From: Nymphaea colorata
Taxonomy: Eukaryota > Streptophyta > Magnoliopsida > Nymphaeales > Nymphaeaceae
DNA: 60,000 nucleotides
Assembly: GCF_008831285.2 (NCBI RefSeq)
Contig: NC_045139.1
Coordinates: 2,180,704 to 2,240,703 of the forward strand
Reading direction: 5' to 3'
In this document: positions 10,933 to 24,386 of the stretch, piece by piece
Numbering within the stretch: the stretch's first letter is position 1
How the letters are laid out: every line of letters starts with the position of its first letter
Notes under the pieces: model-generated
The model's input: the letters and a program-made list of their open reading frames with translations, nothing else
What the model was told of the DNA's origin: nothing
Database searches by the model: none
Program-made: the position numbers and the translations under genes

Positions 10933-13694
10933 AAAAGCCTTCGCCTGCTATCTTTGCATGGTTGCAAGTTCCAGAAAACAATACCTATTTCCATAACACA
11001 ATTGAGCTCCATACAACAACTGAATATGTCTGGAACAAGTTTAAAGAGCTGTAAGAACGACCGTCCACATCTTGCAGCAAGTAATATTATTGAATTGACA
11101 GGTTCATCTTCGGAGTTGCTTGGCTTGTGCGACGAATCTCACAAAGCCTTAGAAATTTTTCACTTGAAGGATGCTACGATTGAAGAGTTGCCCGATTGTG
11201 TTGGAAGGATGGAAAATCTCAAGAAGCTACGGCTAGAATGTGAAATGCTGAAAGAATTGCCCAATTGGATTGAGGGGTCCTTGGAAAATCTTACTCAATT
11301 AGAGGTCATGAGCATGCATCTAAAAGCTCTGCCTGACTGCATTGGGCCGCTCAAGCAACTTGGTGAGTTGAGTCTCAAGTGTGAGAACCTCAAAGCTTTA
11401 CCCAACTCGATTGGGTCATTGAAACAGATGTGGAAGTTGGAATTGAACTGCATGAACCTTGAATCTCTGCCTGATTCCATTGGAGAGCTGGAAAATGTTG
11501 CCGTCTTCAAAATCGAATCAGCAAAATTGAAGGTCCTGCCAAACTCAATTGCATTGCTTGGAAGCATTGATACGTTGGTGCTATATTGCATGAGCCTGGA
11601 AGCTCTACCTGATTCGATTGGACGTTTGCAGAAACTTTTAGAATTTGAGGTGTGGTCTAACAATCTTGAAGCTCTACCTGACTCCATTGGGTCGTTGAAA
11701 CACGTTCGGACATTGACATTAAAGTGCCCAAACCTCGAGACTCTACCAGATTGTATTGGAGAATTAGAAAGTCTTCATGACTTTAAAGTGGACTCTCATC
11801 GCCTCAAATATTTGCCCAATTCTATTGGCTCTCTAACAAGGATTTGTTGCTTGACCCTAAACTGCTTGAACCTTGAAGAGTTGCCTAACTCTATGGAAAA
11901 ATTACAAGGACTTGAAACTTTATATTTACATTGCGACAAGTTTACAGCTCCATCTGATTTCATAGGACGATTGGAAAATCTTGAGACCTTCTCGTTCAAC
12001 AGTAACAAATTAAAATGCTTGAATGCAGCAATTATCGAGTCTTGGGGAAGGCTTCATCATCTATATCTAAGTGGTTGCGAGAACCTGGAAGGTATAATAG
12101 CTGCCTCTATTCGACAAACAGGTTTGTTTCGCCTCACATCCTTAAGGTCGCTTCATTTGAAAGACTGCAAGAGGCTTGAGTACCTTCCTCAGCTTCCCTC
12201 TTCTCTACTCTGGCTTGATGCTTCTGGGTGCACCAATTTGAGAACAGTGTCGGATATTTCTGACTTGAAAACTTTGGAGAAATTGTGGTTGGGTGCTTGT
12301 AAGCAGCTCGAAGATGTGCCTGGCCTCGAAAATATTTCAAGCAACTTGGAAGATTTGGAACTGCCTGGCCCTTGTGATTTCACGGGGTGTTGCCACTTTA
12401 GTCATGATTTCAAAAACAAAGTGTCCAAGGTATGTACCGAATATACGTTCTCTTGTTGTTCATTATATTGGAAAATTGCACCGTAATTATTGCTTATAAT
12501 GATACTATATGTGGCAGTGCTGGAAATTAAAACTACAAAGGGCAGAAACATATAGTTGAACATGACCTAATTATTAGTAAATGGAGCAACACTATACAAA
12601 TGAACAATATTTTGAATCATACAGTGCCTTAAATGAAATATATCTTGTGGCACAAGCATGGGTACTTAGAAGTATATGTAAAACATTTAATAATCTATCA
12701 ACTAAGTTTACTTTTTCATGAAACTAAAATTAGTGGTGTATAGACTTAAGAAGTTAATTATTTCTTTTCACATATTGTGTGGATAATCTAGTAACAGAAA
12801 CATTATGTAGTCACTATCTTTGACAAAAAGTGTTATGCAACAATATATTTTTCCATAACATTATAAGGACCAAGAAATTATAAAATTTGACTAATATATC
12901 TTTAGATTTTACTAATTCCCTTCATGAGGTAGAAGATGAACCATACCCCACCAATGTTTGGAAAAACCCAATAATTTTAAGTTAATTTTCCTTAAACATA
13001 TATAGTTAGCAATTGTATTAAATGTATATATAGTAAATCGATGGATAATTATTTGAAAACAAATTGACCAACTTATAAAGAAGAAAGGAACTAAACTTCA
13101 CGCATAAGGAAGAAGTCGACAGGATCAATCAAGAATAATGGAGATAACAAATTCTGAAATTCTAAACTGGCTGGGTTAGGGTGCGGACTACCGATTATAG
13201 CACTGTAATCCCCTCTAACAAATGGATCTTTTATTGTTTTCGTGGCTTGTTGTTATTCGAAGCATTCCTAGAATTGAATACTCTATTGCTGATGAACTTC
13301 TTTGTCTCAGGAGATGACTTTTGAAAACTTGAAAAGGCTGAAGATATCAGGGTCTTTACTGCCAGGATCAGCAAAAGGACAACAGCATCTGCAATTTACG
13401 CTCCCGAGGTTGCCATTTAGTTGGTTGAGAAGAGCAAGGGTGAAGTTAGGTCTGGAGAAGGTCCTCTCACCCATCTGCATAGCAATCATTGCCGATGACG
13501 TTACTGTGTTTGAGAAAATTGCAGAAGTCGACGGTGATGAAGTCCGATTGTACTTGGGAGCAGAGAACATTGTGAAGACAGGGGAGGGAGCACATTGCTA
13601 TAGAATGCAAGTGACAATGGATGTGTCCCAACTGCAAAATGTATCTGTACTTCTTGTGGGGACTCGTCGGTACCACCGGTACAATGCAGACTGA

Positions 13695-15090
13695 AGCACA
13701 TAGGGTGTTATTGCCTGGTACTGATGTGCAGGCGGCTTTGTGGAGAGGGGAAGGAGCCGGAGGGGGTGGGGTGCTTTTCTCTAGCTTGAGTAGTGTTAAT
13801 AATTCTCCTACTCACCTAAATCTCTATGCCCATATCTCTGTTCATGAAAATCTATGTAACTTTTTTTTGTGGCGCTGACAAGCATTTCTTATAATTAAGA
13901 ATATTATTAGGCACAATGCAGATTGTTGAATGACTAATATCCAAGTTCAGATTGCAGCTAGAATATCTTATAGAGGCAAAGAAAAAAAAAAAAACTGATT
14001 TTCATGATGTTTATGTTTTGACTTCCTTTAAATGAAGGAAGTATGCAAATCTTAATTTTCTCTTGCAGCACGTTCTTTGTTTTTTTAATTAGTTGTTTGA
14101 TAGTACATGCTTGTTTTAAATTCTTGAAAACAAATATATTTACTGCTCACACTTGAACAATGTTCTGAGCACCGCCGAACTTTTGATAAACACCAAACCG
14201 CCGCTTGGTTGACGAAATAATTCACAGAACCCTCTATGATGTTCTTGATGGAAAACACAGGAGGAGTGAGTAATTGAGTATATACCAAAAGGAACAGACT
14301 TAACCCAGTTTGCAAAAAAAAAGAAAAAAAGAAAGAAACCTCTACAAGTATTAACAGCACCGCTTTGAGGGTAGTATTGTGAAAATTAATTCATGCACCC
14401 ATTCTAGTTCTCTTATCAATGCATTTCCCTTTTTAATCTTATATGTCATGATTGCAATGATTTTTTTTTAGTCTTAAAATATTATTTGCGATATCAATAT
14501 TTTAGCATGTGTCATGCCACTAGCAAATTGGGACGATCCAAGCTGATATGCAACTCAGAATTCGAGTAACAGATGGAAAAAAAGAACACTTTGATCTTAT
14601 AATCGAAAGTGGTATACCAAATATATCTATTTTTTCACAAAAAAAAAAAAACATTTTCATTACTTGCTAAGGGTCGCATCGACGAAGAAAAGCATTAGTT
14701 TGTAAATGCCTGAAGGTTCTACAGTGTAGGCAGCACGCACTTACATTTCTATCAAGATTTTAATTTTCTCCACTTGGAGGTTTCAAGACATCTCCCATGT
14801 GCAAATATAGAACCACTCTGAAGGAATTTTCAACTTTACAAGCTCAGCTGTTCCGTGTGTTGCTTTCATACAAATAAATTCAGCAAATCTCATTTGAATA
14901 TCAACCCTCAATTAATTAATCACTCTCTTTCCGCCTAAATAACTGTTATTGGAGTATCTATTGAAATTTGAATAGCTTTCACGTGGCGTAATGCTTACAT
15001 AATTTGAATAGCTCATCGGAGGCTATGAAGACAATTTGAAACAAAAATCTAATTAAAGAAATTGAAGAGCGGCCTAAACACCTAAAGTCT
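13695..15090. other. 3' flank of unit 1, paralogous to 48.4-50.9 kb
   Basis: No gene. The block at 13.70-14.40 kb matches 48.40-49.04 kb and 49.47-49.60 kb, and 14.40-15.09 kb matches 49.60-50.94 kb with gaps. It probably contains the 3' UTR and polyadenylation region of the TNL gene, but no specific signal is assigned. Poly-A runs occur at ~13980, ~14315 and ~14640. Confidence 0.5.
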
Positions 15091-16275
15091 GGTGATGCTT
15101 ACGACTGTACAATGAGTTGAGTCAGCTCGTGGTCTGACTTGAACTTGCTTGTTAAAACTTGACTCGGAGCGCTTGAGTTCAAATGTATGCTCGAAATATT
15201 AAACAAGTCGAGTTCGAGTTATAAGAACTTAACAGAGGACTCTGCCATGCGAGAATCCAGAGCTACTGGATATTTAGCTACAAACAGAGGCCATTTATTT
15301 ACTTCACTCAAGATTCTCTTTACGATGACTTGGATGAGCTTTCCCTCGTATCTGCCTCAAGGTCAAAGGAATACAAATCAAATTTACAACTCATTGTAAT
15401 CAATGCTTGATTTGAGTTTCCCTGCATATAAAAACTTAAGTCATGCAATAACCAAATATACATATAATGATTGTCAAAATCCATTCATATCTTAATTTGC
15501 ATACAGGGGGTGTCACATCTATACATAATTAATGGTTTGAGAAGGTAAATGAAAGGAATAAATACATATAATTGTGACATTCTATTATACCTATTTGCAG
15601 ATGTTACAAATCTGAGCTGTTTTTAATCTGATCAAATGACACAGATGTGTTCAAAATAGCATGCAAGTTATCATTCATTTGCTTTGGCTTTTTTTTACCA
15701 AAAAAAGCACATGTTCTTTAAGCCTGCAATAGTTGATGGTTTTCTTGCTGTCCATTCAAAAGCTGATCATGGCTAATAAATCTTTAGATGTTTACATATA
15801 TATATATATATATATAACCTGGATTTATCAGGGAGAGAGAGAGAGAGAGAGATTCCTTTTAAGCCCGACCACCTTAGAATTGGATGAAATTTGTTCTATA
15901 AAAGGGTAAGTTGAGTCAAGTCAATAGGTGGTACGTACCAGCACCATTATTGGCCTCTCGCAGCAATAATGTAATGTTGCGGCACCTTTATGAATTTTAA
16001 AATAGTTTTGGTCCACATTGGATCCTCCGCCCAAAATAGTGAAACTTGGAGAAAATGATCAGGTGATAAGCGACTTTTCAGAAAAAAAAGCCACCTCCCC
16101 CCTTGGGGCTTTTCCAATTTGTATAAAATTTTCTGTTATGTGCTCATTTTTCGAAATAATCTGGATACCACCACGATATTTCTCAAATTTCATAAAATAG
16201 GCTCGGCTTTCATCAACAACTATCAAGCGACTGTTCGAATTCAAACCTGTCGATTTGAAACGATCAGTTTCTTGC

Positions 16276-16313
<38 letters not shown>

Positions 16314-17974
16314 GTAGAGAAAAGCTATATATTGATTGATTTTAAAAGGCACCAAATAGGTTACTATTTAAGGTACCTATGACTTGACGTGTATGGCTTC
16401 TCGCTCGGCATTGACATCGATACTTGACGTGTATGGCTTCTCGCTAACCCTTAAAAACATGAAAGGTATTAACATTGATTCGTAAGAAGACAATTTGATC
16501 TTATTTTTTTCATCATTGGTAAAACACATTTTCCATATAATTCTAGTGCCATTGATCCTTGCACCTCATTTTCATCCTCCCAATGCGTGGAGCAAATTAT
16601 TCCCAATCGATGTGTACAAATATGATGGGTTTTTTGTATGGCTACTAAAATATATATATATATATATTGTCTATTGCATATGTAAAGATTCTTTAATACT
16701 GTAAATATATTGGGTTTTTCATAAAAGCCAATAATTCTTAGAAATATTTGTTTTGTCCCAATCACTAAAGCCTAAAGTTAGAAACTCACAGGGAATTTTA
16801 AATAGAACGAAGATCAGGTGTCGTTTTGTATGTTGTTTTTCTTTATAAAAAAGTAGCCACTAACAACTTGTTATATTCCATCTTGCCATCCACGCGAAGG
16901 AAAAGGTTGAAATAAGCGACCGTTTCCATGACTCTGCCGGTTGGTGGTATTTTGTTTTTTCTAAATAGGCACTAGAAAATATGGATTTTATCCCATAGGG
17001 CCCCAAACCTTGTTATAGCAAAAAAAAAAAAACATAGAAAAATGTAACCGTACAAAATAAAAAATAGGATGGAACAAAACACAAGACTAAAACTTGGAAA
17101 ACATGTGGGCATGGAAGAAAATGAAAAGGCAACTCTTCAGCCGGTAACACGTATATCATTTGAAAGAAGGTTGAAGTTTCCACCAACAACTCATCCCAAA
17201 GGATACAAGACTTACTTTGATGCTCAAAGATGTGTCACCCTCCTCTCGGCATGTTTGTGCATCGATGGCCTCTCGTTTGTAACATAAAGAGTTAACCATT
17301 AGGAACTCGAAGAGGAGACCGGTCTCTTGCCAGCCCCTACTCGATCTCATTGTACAAGTACAAATCCAATCACCATTGATAGAGCAGATCAGGCAGGATA
17401 AAAACTACTTCCTTAAAGGTATTGAATTTTTTTCATTGAGGAACACTAGAATTAAACAGTTTATATATTATTTGACATTTTTTTCCTATATACATTATAT
17501 TGTTTTAAAAATAAAACAATTTTAATAATAAATTTGCACAGAAAGTGGATCTTATATGTACTAAAATGCAAATTTAGATGGATATGTCTGTCTTTGTAAA
17601 ATCTCAAAATGCAGGAGCCTCAGAAACAAAAATAAGGACGACGTAGACTTCACTAGAACCATAACATGGCAGACAGGCCTACAGAAGTTTCCCAGTTCTC
17701 TACTTTAAATAGCTTTTCGACTAAAATTGAAGGGGCCCATATCAAAAGTTCTACCATAGCCCATACCAAAAGTTCTAATACACATGTCCATAGACAATTA
17801 TTCGTGGGCTTTCTCACTCAAAGAATCTTAAATTTCCCCTTCTTCAAGAGGAGATCTCCTCTGTTCTACCCTTCTTTCTCTTGGTTGATCATGAGGTTGA
17901 TGATCACTCTCTCTGTGCCTTGTGATTATTAATATTTTATTGAGGCAGTGTTGGTGACTAAGAAAATCACATCT
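15091..17974. other. Intergenic upstream module of unit 2
   Basis: No gene. It begins with the same CTCGAG-rich arm as the window start (15.10-15.24 kb). It then contains a (TA)n run at ~15796-15818, a (GA)n run at ~15832-15851 and another (TA)n at ~16279-16308. From 16.3 kb on it is paralogous to 2.4-4.09 kb. Short ORFs are not conserved between copies. Confidence 0.5.
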
Positions 17975-17982
17975 TTTTACCA

Positions 17983-19286
17983 CCTTACACGAGTTAAACA
18001 AGCAAACGAGTCAAATTCGAGTTTGATTGTGTGTAGTTGAGTCAAGCTCGAGCTTACTATAAGGAGCTCCACTCGAGTTTGAGCTAAGCTCAAGCGCGAG
18101 TTTTTTGAGTCGAAAGCTCGAGCTCGACTCGGCTGGTGTGCAGCCTTACAACATACCCATGGATTTAGAAAATAATGATGATCTTTAACTCCACGGTGCA
18201 TTATGTCCACAGCTTACTGTGAGCACCGGTATTTGTTACATATTGAAGGGATGGAACACATCAAATTATTTGTGGGAATTGAGGATAAATTTAAAAAACT
18301 AAGTAAAATTAATTGATGAATTATAAATAATTAAAAAATTGAAGACTATATATTACAGAATCGTTCTTCTAATGTGGCCTGCGTGGTACTCCTTCAAACA
18401 ATGATATCAGAAATATCAAATCGGTGAAACCGGTGGCAAACCGATTGATTCAAAAGCACCATGTGCCGCCACTTTTAGATTACCTTTTAGTAAGTTTAAG
18501 AATTTTTTTATTAATTTCAATCATTTTTTTAGATTCATTTCTATTTCTCCCAAAAAGAATAACAATATCTCAACCGGATCGACCAAACCACCGGCAATTC
18601 GATTCTGAAACCAATTTTTATTGGAGTACATCAATTGCTCAATAGATTCATATTGGATAGTTACAATCCTAAAGAAACATCATGGTGGTTACGTTCTCAT
18701 TGCATATAATAGCTGACGCATGGATTAACTTGCAGGGACGAGACAGTTTGCAAAGCATCCGATTGGGCGTTGAATACTTGAAGAAAATGTCAAAAGAGAA
18801 CGGAGGCAAGGAGATGATCATCATATTGATGTGGTTGGAATGCAAGCTATGGGAGGTCTTGGAAAGACGACAAGACTTAGCGGAATGGTTTTGTGGCGCC
18901 ACTTGTTTTCTTTCAAATACAAGGGAAAAATCTGGACAACACAATGGATTAGCCGCCTTACACAAGCAGGTCTTTCATAAAAGATGTTTTGTTTGAACCC
19001 TTTTAATTTTAGTCATGAGTGTTGTCCAAAGGAAAGCACGCAGAACCTTCCGGTAAGTTAACTTTTAACTGCATTTAATATTAAATGTTCATTAAAAAAA
19101 AAAAATTCTACTATTTCCGCATTGTTGTTTAGACGAATATTTGAGCCTACTTTGCTTGAACATTTAACATTAATTTTTATATTAAATTTATTAAGAAAAG
19201 CAATGTTCCTTTTAAAAGGAATCTTTAAAGGCACACCAGAAGTTTTATTAATGGCGAATATGTTGTTAGAAAAAAATACACAACCA
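17983..19286. mobile_element. Insertion-like segment before unit 2 (homologue of 4101-4779, enlarged)
   Basis: It is flanked by the same ttttacca repeat (17975-17982, 19287-19294) and the same CTCGAG-rich left arm as the segment before unit 1, so the event predates the split of units 1 and 2. Relative to the unit 1 copy it carries about 700 extra bases (~18.48-19.19 kb), which include a decayed NBS fragment. No terminal inverted repeat is recognised. Confidence 0.4.
18736..18985 (+). pseudogene. NB-ARC fragment relic
   Basis: It starts after a tgcag acceptor-like site, as exon 2 does in the intact units, then aligns with exon 2 through the AKHPIG-E segment, the P-loop region ([10 protein letters not shown] in one frame) and GATCF-SN, QHNGLA-LHKQ in another frame. 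The change of frame plus loss of ~45 bp after the first codons shows it is dead. It ends abruptly near 18985 with no kinase-2 or GLPL. It lies inside the segment between the displaced leader and the coding start of unit 2. Confidence 0.75.
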
Positions 19287-22200
19287 TTTTACCATCTTCC
19301 TTCTTGGTTGTCCTTTCTAAGATCAGGAAGATGATGATCTTTGCAGCTTTATTCATGGTACTCTTCATCGTCGTTCTCTTTGGTCATGTCTTCCTTCAGC
19401 GAATCAAGGATTTCTTGCAGGAAGATGTCCTCCGCATGCTTTTGAGGCAATTTTCTGCCAACCAAAATGGTAATGGAAGAATTAAAGGGAACACGGAGGA
19501 AGGGGAAGAGGTACTGGAGCCATTAACACATTCACCGTCTTCACAAAGAGCTGGTGGATCCGAGTTTGACGTGTTTCTCAGCTTCAGAGGTGAAGACACC
19601 CGAAAGGGTTTCACTGGGCATCTTCATGATGGGCTCCAGGAGCGCGGTATTACCACCTTCATAGACTGCGAGAAGTTGGAAAAGGGGGAGGAGATTAACA
19701 AACTATTGGAATACATAGAAAGGTCCAAGATCTTTGTCCCCATCTTCTCCCAACACTTTGCGGAATCGAAATGGTGCTTGAAAGAGGTGACCAAAAGTGT
19801 GGAGTGTGGAAAGAAGATAATTCCGGTGTTCTTTGGCATAGAACCTTCCGACGTCCGCAACCAGAGCGGCCCCTTCAAATCTGCGTTTAAGGATCATGAA
19901 ATCAACAAGAAGCAGGATGAAGAGGAGGTGAGGAAATGGAGGGAAGCATTGAAGAAAGTCGGAAATCTCTCTGGCTTCACTCTCAAGGACATGAATGGGT
20001 ATCTCTCTCTCTCTCTCTCTCTCTGGAAATTAAAGTTTAATCACCTCTCTCATTCTTTCCCCGTCTCTCCACATTTAAAGTCTGACCAGGTGGATGCTTT
20101 GTTGTCTATAGTTTTTGAGTTGCTTCCATTTATATCTTATTCATATGCTTATTTTCTTCTTGTGTTGTCCCAACATCATGTTTGGCTGATTTAGATCTTT
20201 TTCCTTTAAAATCATTATCTTATCAGCTATCTTAATCAAACGCACCCTTCACCATTTGAGTTTCTCAAATTCATCTTCAACTTAATTACTTTACTTAATT
20301 AACCGAGACATATCCTTAAAGCTACTATCAGTTAAAGTGAGAAAATTTAAGACGTGATCTTTGTGTTGAAAAATTGACTACTATATGGACGTGATCTTTG
20401 TGTCCAAAAACGTAATTAAACAATTAGCAAAAAAAAAATCTTGTTTTCCCCAAAAAGAATGTATCAGATTTTATGAGAAATCTAAAATTAACGGACACAC
20501 GTTTTTCTTCTTGCTTACAAAAATCACATGCATGCCTATAGGTTTATCGGGAAAATCTTTATAAATATTTAAAATATACTATTTATGTATAATCTGAGGG
20601 TACTTGAGCATAAAGTAGCTAGTCCTTTTCCCCAGTGACCAACTTAATATAACTCAAATGTTTATTTGCGTGAACCGGAGCAGACTTACGGATGAGTGGG
20701 ACCAAACGTTCAAACATATGGATGAATGTGGAAAACTGATCAAAGAAAGGTGTTAATTAACTGGATAAAGCTTATTGTGGAAACACCTTTTTATTGTAAA
20801 CATTCAATAAATACACGTATGCAGATATTCAATTTGGATCTGCTAAAGGAGCATCATAAATTCATTTTTCCTATTGTTCATAGTGTGACATGCTTGGGAG
20901 AAATTAATACTTGCAGGGATGAGGCAAAGCTAAAGCGTGCAGTCATTGAGAGAGTGTCAACCAGACTAAACAAGAAGCCATTCGAAGTCGCAAAGCATCC
21001 AGTCGGAATTGAAACTCGTGTTAATGACGTGAAGAAAATGTTGGAGAATGGAGGCAATATGAATGGTGTTCATGTGGTTGGCATCCATGGTATGGGGGGT
21101 CTTGGAAAAACGACGATTGCCAAGGCTGTTTACAATGACTTAGCTGAAGGGTTCGATGGCGCCACTTGTTTTATTTCAAATGTTAGGGAAAATGCTCGAC
21201 AACACAATGGATTGGTCAACTTACAAAAACAGTTCATTGAAGACATCTTGAAAGAAAAAAATACATCCTTATGTGATGTTGCACAAGGAAAAATTGTGAT
21301 CAAAGACAGGGCCAGTCGTAAAAGGGTTCTGCTTATCTTAGATGACGTTGATTCCGTAGAACAACTTGATGCATTGGCTGGTGGGAGAGATTGGTTTGGC
21401 TCTGGAAGTGTTATCATAATCACAACTAGAGATGAGGAGGTACTTCTAGCCGACAACGTGAAACAAGATGAAATTTACAAGCCACAAGAACTGAATGAAG
21501 ATCAGTCTCGAGAACTATTCATGCTTCATGCATTTAACGGTCAACAACCACAAGGAGAGTATGTCCAGTTATCGAACCAAGTTGTTGCAGCAGCTGGTGG
21601 GCTGCCCTTAACCCTCGAAGTTATCGGATTGCTTTTGTCTTCTAAAAAGAATGTACAAGAATGGAAAGATACATTAGAGAAGCTGAAAAAAATCCCCCCA
21701 AGGGAAGTCCAACAGAGGTTGAAGCTAAGCTATGACAATTTAGAGGACTTGGAGAAGAAAATATTTCTAGATATTTCATGTTTTTTTATCGGTAAGAACA
21801 GGGAAAATGCTACTTACATGTGGGAGGACTGTGGGTGGTTCCCAAATGCAGCAGTTAGGATACTTGTAAAAAGGTCTCTCGTTAAGATAGATGAAGGAAA
21901 TCAAGAGTTCGAGATGCACGATCAAATAAGAGACATGGGGAGAGCCATAGTTGATGACGAATGCTCTCGAAAGCTTCAGAAGAAGAGTAGACTGTGGAAT
22001 AACCAAGACTCTTGGGATTTACTGCAAAGAAAGGTAATTGTAATATCTATCTCTCTATCTTTCTCTCTCTCCTCTCTCTCTGGCTGGGTTTGGTGAAAAA
22101 ATTTAGACCGAATTATTAAATCCCATTTGAATGAGATCATAAAATCCAAATTCAATATCCGAGTGAGATCCGCTGAAAATCTAGTCTGACTACATATAAA

Positions 22201-24386
22201 CATCTGATCTTAGATATGCTAGTCCAAATCTGAGTCCCAATCCAAATCCAACTACATACAATTCAATTAATTGAATTCGGTAAAAGCTGGCCTATAACTC
22301 GAATCTGAACCGTTCTCATCCCTCATATGACCGTGTGCTGGTGGTTTAGTTTCTTCAAGTATAATGGTTAGTTGTTTGTCACCCTCACTCTAAGGTGCTG
22401 CTTATTAACTTTGTCACTTTTATTTATACTACTAACTTGGACTTGTTTAAAGCATAAACCCAAATTTCTTTTGCAATTCTTGGACTGCACTGACTTTCCA
22501 AATACTTGAGCAGTATAATCACTTTTAATGCAGTTGCTAGAAATGAAAGACTAGGAGCAAGGCAAGGCACCTTTTAGAAAAGCTCGTAATTATCTAATGG
22601 CTAACATGTAACAGAAAGAGCATCTTGTAAGGAAAGGGTAGCTTTTCAACCCGTTTATAATTTGATGGAAAGTTCATAAATAAATATGTTTTGGCTTTCC
22701 TTGGAAATATCATGTATTCTAAAATGAAGTCCTTTGCAATTTTAGCAACGAGAGTTGTTTCAATGTACATGTTTTGATTCCATTGTTTATGCTTTATTGA
22801 ACTGGCATCTCATGGACGCATTCAAGTTGACGGCCACACGTCCTTAAAGCAACGACTATAAATCTTGGCCAGGGAGTCAATTGCTGACACCATTAACTAA
22901 GGTATGCTAATTACTTTGCGTTTCTAATTTGTGTAGGTACCAAAGACTATTGATGCCGAAGGGATTAGGATACCGCGAAAGGATGAACGGTTCAATGAGA
23001 ATGATTGTGTCAGTGCCGAATGCTTTGAAAACATGCCCAACCTGAGATATCTTCTAGCTAACAATGTCAAGTTCCAAGGCACTTTTCCATGTTTTCCTAC
23101 AGATCTGAAATGGTTGCAGTTGAGAAGTTGCCACTTTGACTCCCCGCCAGCAGATTTTAATCTCGAGAAGGTTGTCATCCTTGACTTTGATAATACCAAC
23201 ATGGCCCCAACTCTTATAAACCAACTGTCAATGAAATTAAAGGTCAGTATATTACGAGGGAGTAGTTTTTTTCTTTTCTTCTCTTGTTATATTCTCATGA
23301 CTTGTATGTTCCCTTTGGAAATATTTATTTTATGCATGCAGGCCTTTCAAAGATTGAAAGTTCTGTCACTTAGTCAAGTGGAAACAAAGATTACCCTTGA
23401 TTTCACGAATATGCCTAGCTTGGTGAAATTGCAATTTCTACATTGCTCAGCATTAACCACAATTGATGAATCAATCGGGAAACTCAAGAACTTGACACAC
23501 TTGGATGTTTGCCTGTGTGATCTTCTAGGGACCCTACCGGATTCAATTGGCAGATTGAGTTCACTTGAGGCCCTTCATATTCGTCATTGTCACAAAGTTT
23601 CCTCGTTGCCAGAACGATTGGGAGAGTTGGGATCACTCAAGATGCTTGATCTTACAGCAACAAGTATAGAGACGATACCTGATTCAATAGGACAACTTAC
23701 AAATTTATGTGTGCTAGTTATGGGTGAGTGTGAAAGATTATCAAGGTTACCTGATTCCATTTGCCGGTTATGTTCGCTTGAAATGCTTGATTTGAATTGG
23801 TGTAGTGAACTTTGTTCTATACCGGAAGGGTTAGGGGACATGGAGTCGTTAAAGAAAATTGACCTTTCTGGGACATGCATTCAGGTCATACCTGATTCCA
23901 TTTGCCAGCTAAAGTTGCTGAACTCGCTTGACCTTAGTGGGTGTCTTTCTCTCTGCTCTTTGCCAGAAAGATTAGGGGACATGGAAAAACTGGAGGAGCT
24001 TATTCTTGATGATACTAGAATAGAGACGATACCTGACTCAGTTGGAAAGCTTAAAAGCCTTCGCCTGCTATCTTTGAAAGGTTGCAAGCTCCTGCATGAA
24101 TTGCCTGATTCCATAAGTCAATTGAGCTCCGTACGCATTATCATCGGATTTGCTAGGAAGCATTAATACGTTGGTGCTACATTGCATGAGCCTGGAAGCT
24201 ATACCTGATTTGATCGGACACTTAAAGAAACTAACATATTTTCAGGTGTCGTCTACAGTCTTGAAGCTCTACCTGACTCCATTGGGTCGTTGAAACGTGT
24301 TCTGACATTAGAATTAAAGTGCTCATAGCTCGAGATTCTATTGGAGAATTAGAAACTCTTGGGGACTTTGAAGTGGACTCCCATCG

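Larger units (their letters stand above)
4824..13694 (+). pseudogene. TNL unit 1: anchor-TIR-NBS-LRR receptor, one-base deletion in the P-loop
   Basis: Exons read from paralogue alignment and GT/AG sites are 4824-5485, 7540-8652, 9398-9697, 9796-12429 and 13311-13694. The start is the first ATG conserved in all four units (K-I-R-K-M). Residues 2-21 are hydrophobic (membrane anchor). TIR runs from ~78 to ~215 with catalytic-type Glu ~152 in SKWCLKE. NB-ARC retains kinase-2 [26 protein letters not shown] and MHD. The LRR exon is the longest in the cluster (878 codons) and has no stop. Exon 5 encodes the C-terminal domain. The only lesion seen is a run of five G at 7717-7721 where the three other units have six; this shifts the frame inside GMGGLGKTT. 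It is either a recent pseudogene or a homopolymer sequencing error. If the base were present, the product would be about 1,697 residues, against 1,585 for unit 5. Confidence 0.85.

Noticed and set aside
10398-11012. 204-codon minus-strand ORF and similar antisense ORFs under every LRR exon
   Set aside because: The repeated ESGxxSxL pattern is the reverse complement of LPDSIG codons, a shadow of the LRR repeats.
9796-12429. Regular short repeats that could suggest a CRISPR or satellite array
   Set aside because: The ~69-72-bp periodicity is that of LRR codons in an open frame, with no identical direct repeats and spacers.
20726-20916. Long ORF start at 20726 as the true start of unit 2 NBS
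   Set aside because: The reading before 20917 is intron 1; GT/AG sites and phase join exon 1 to 20917 as in the other units. The conserved part near the acceptor is kept as a separate finding.
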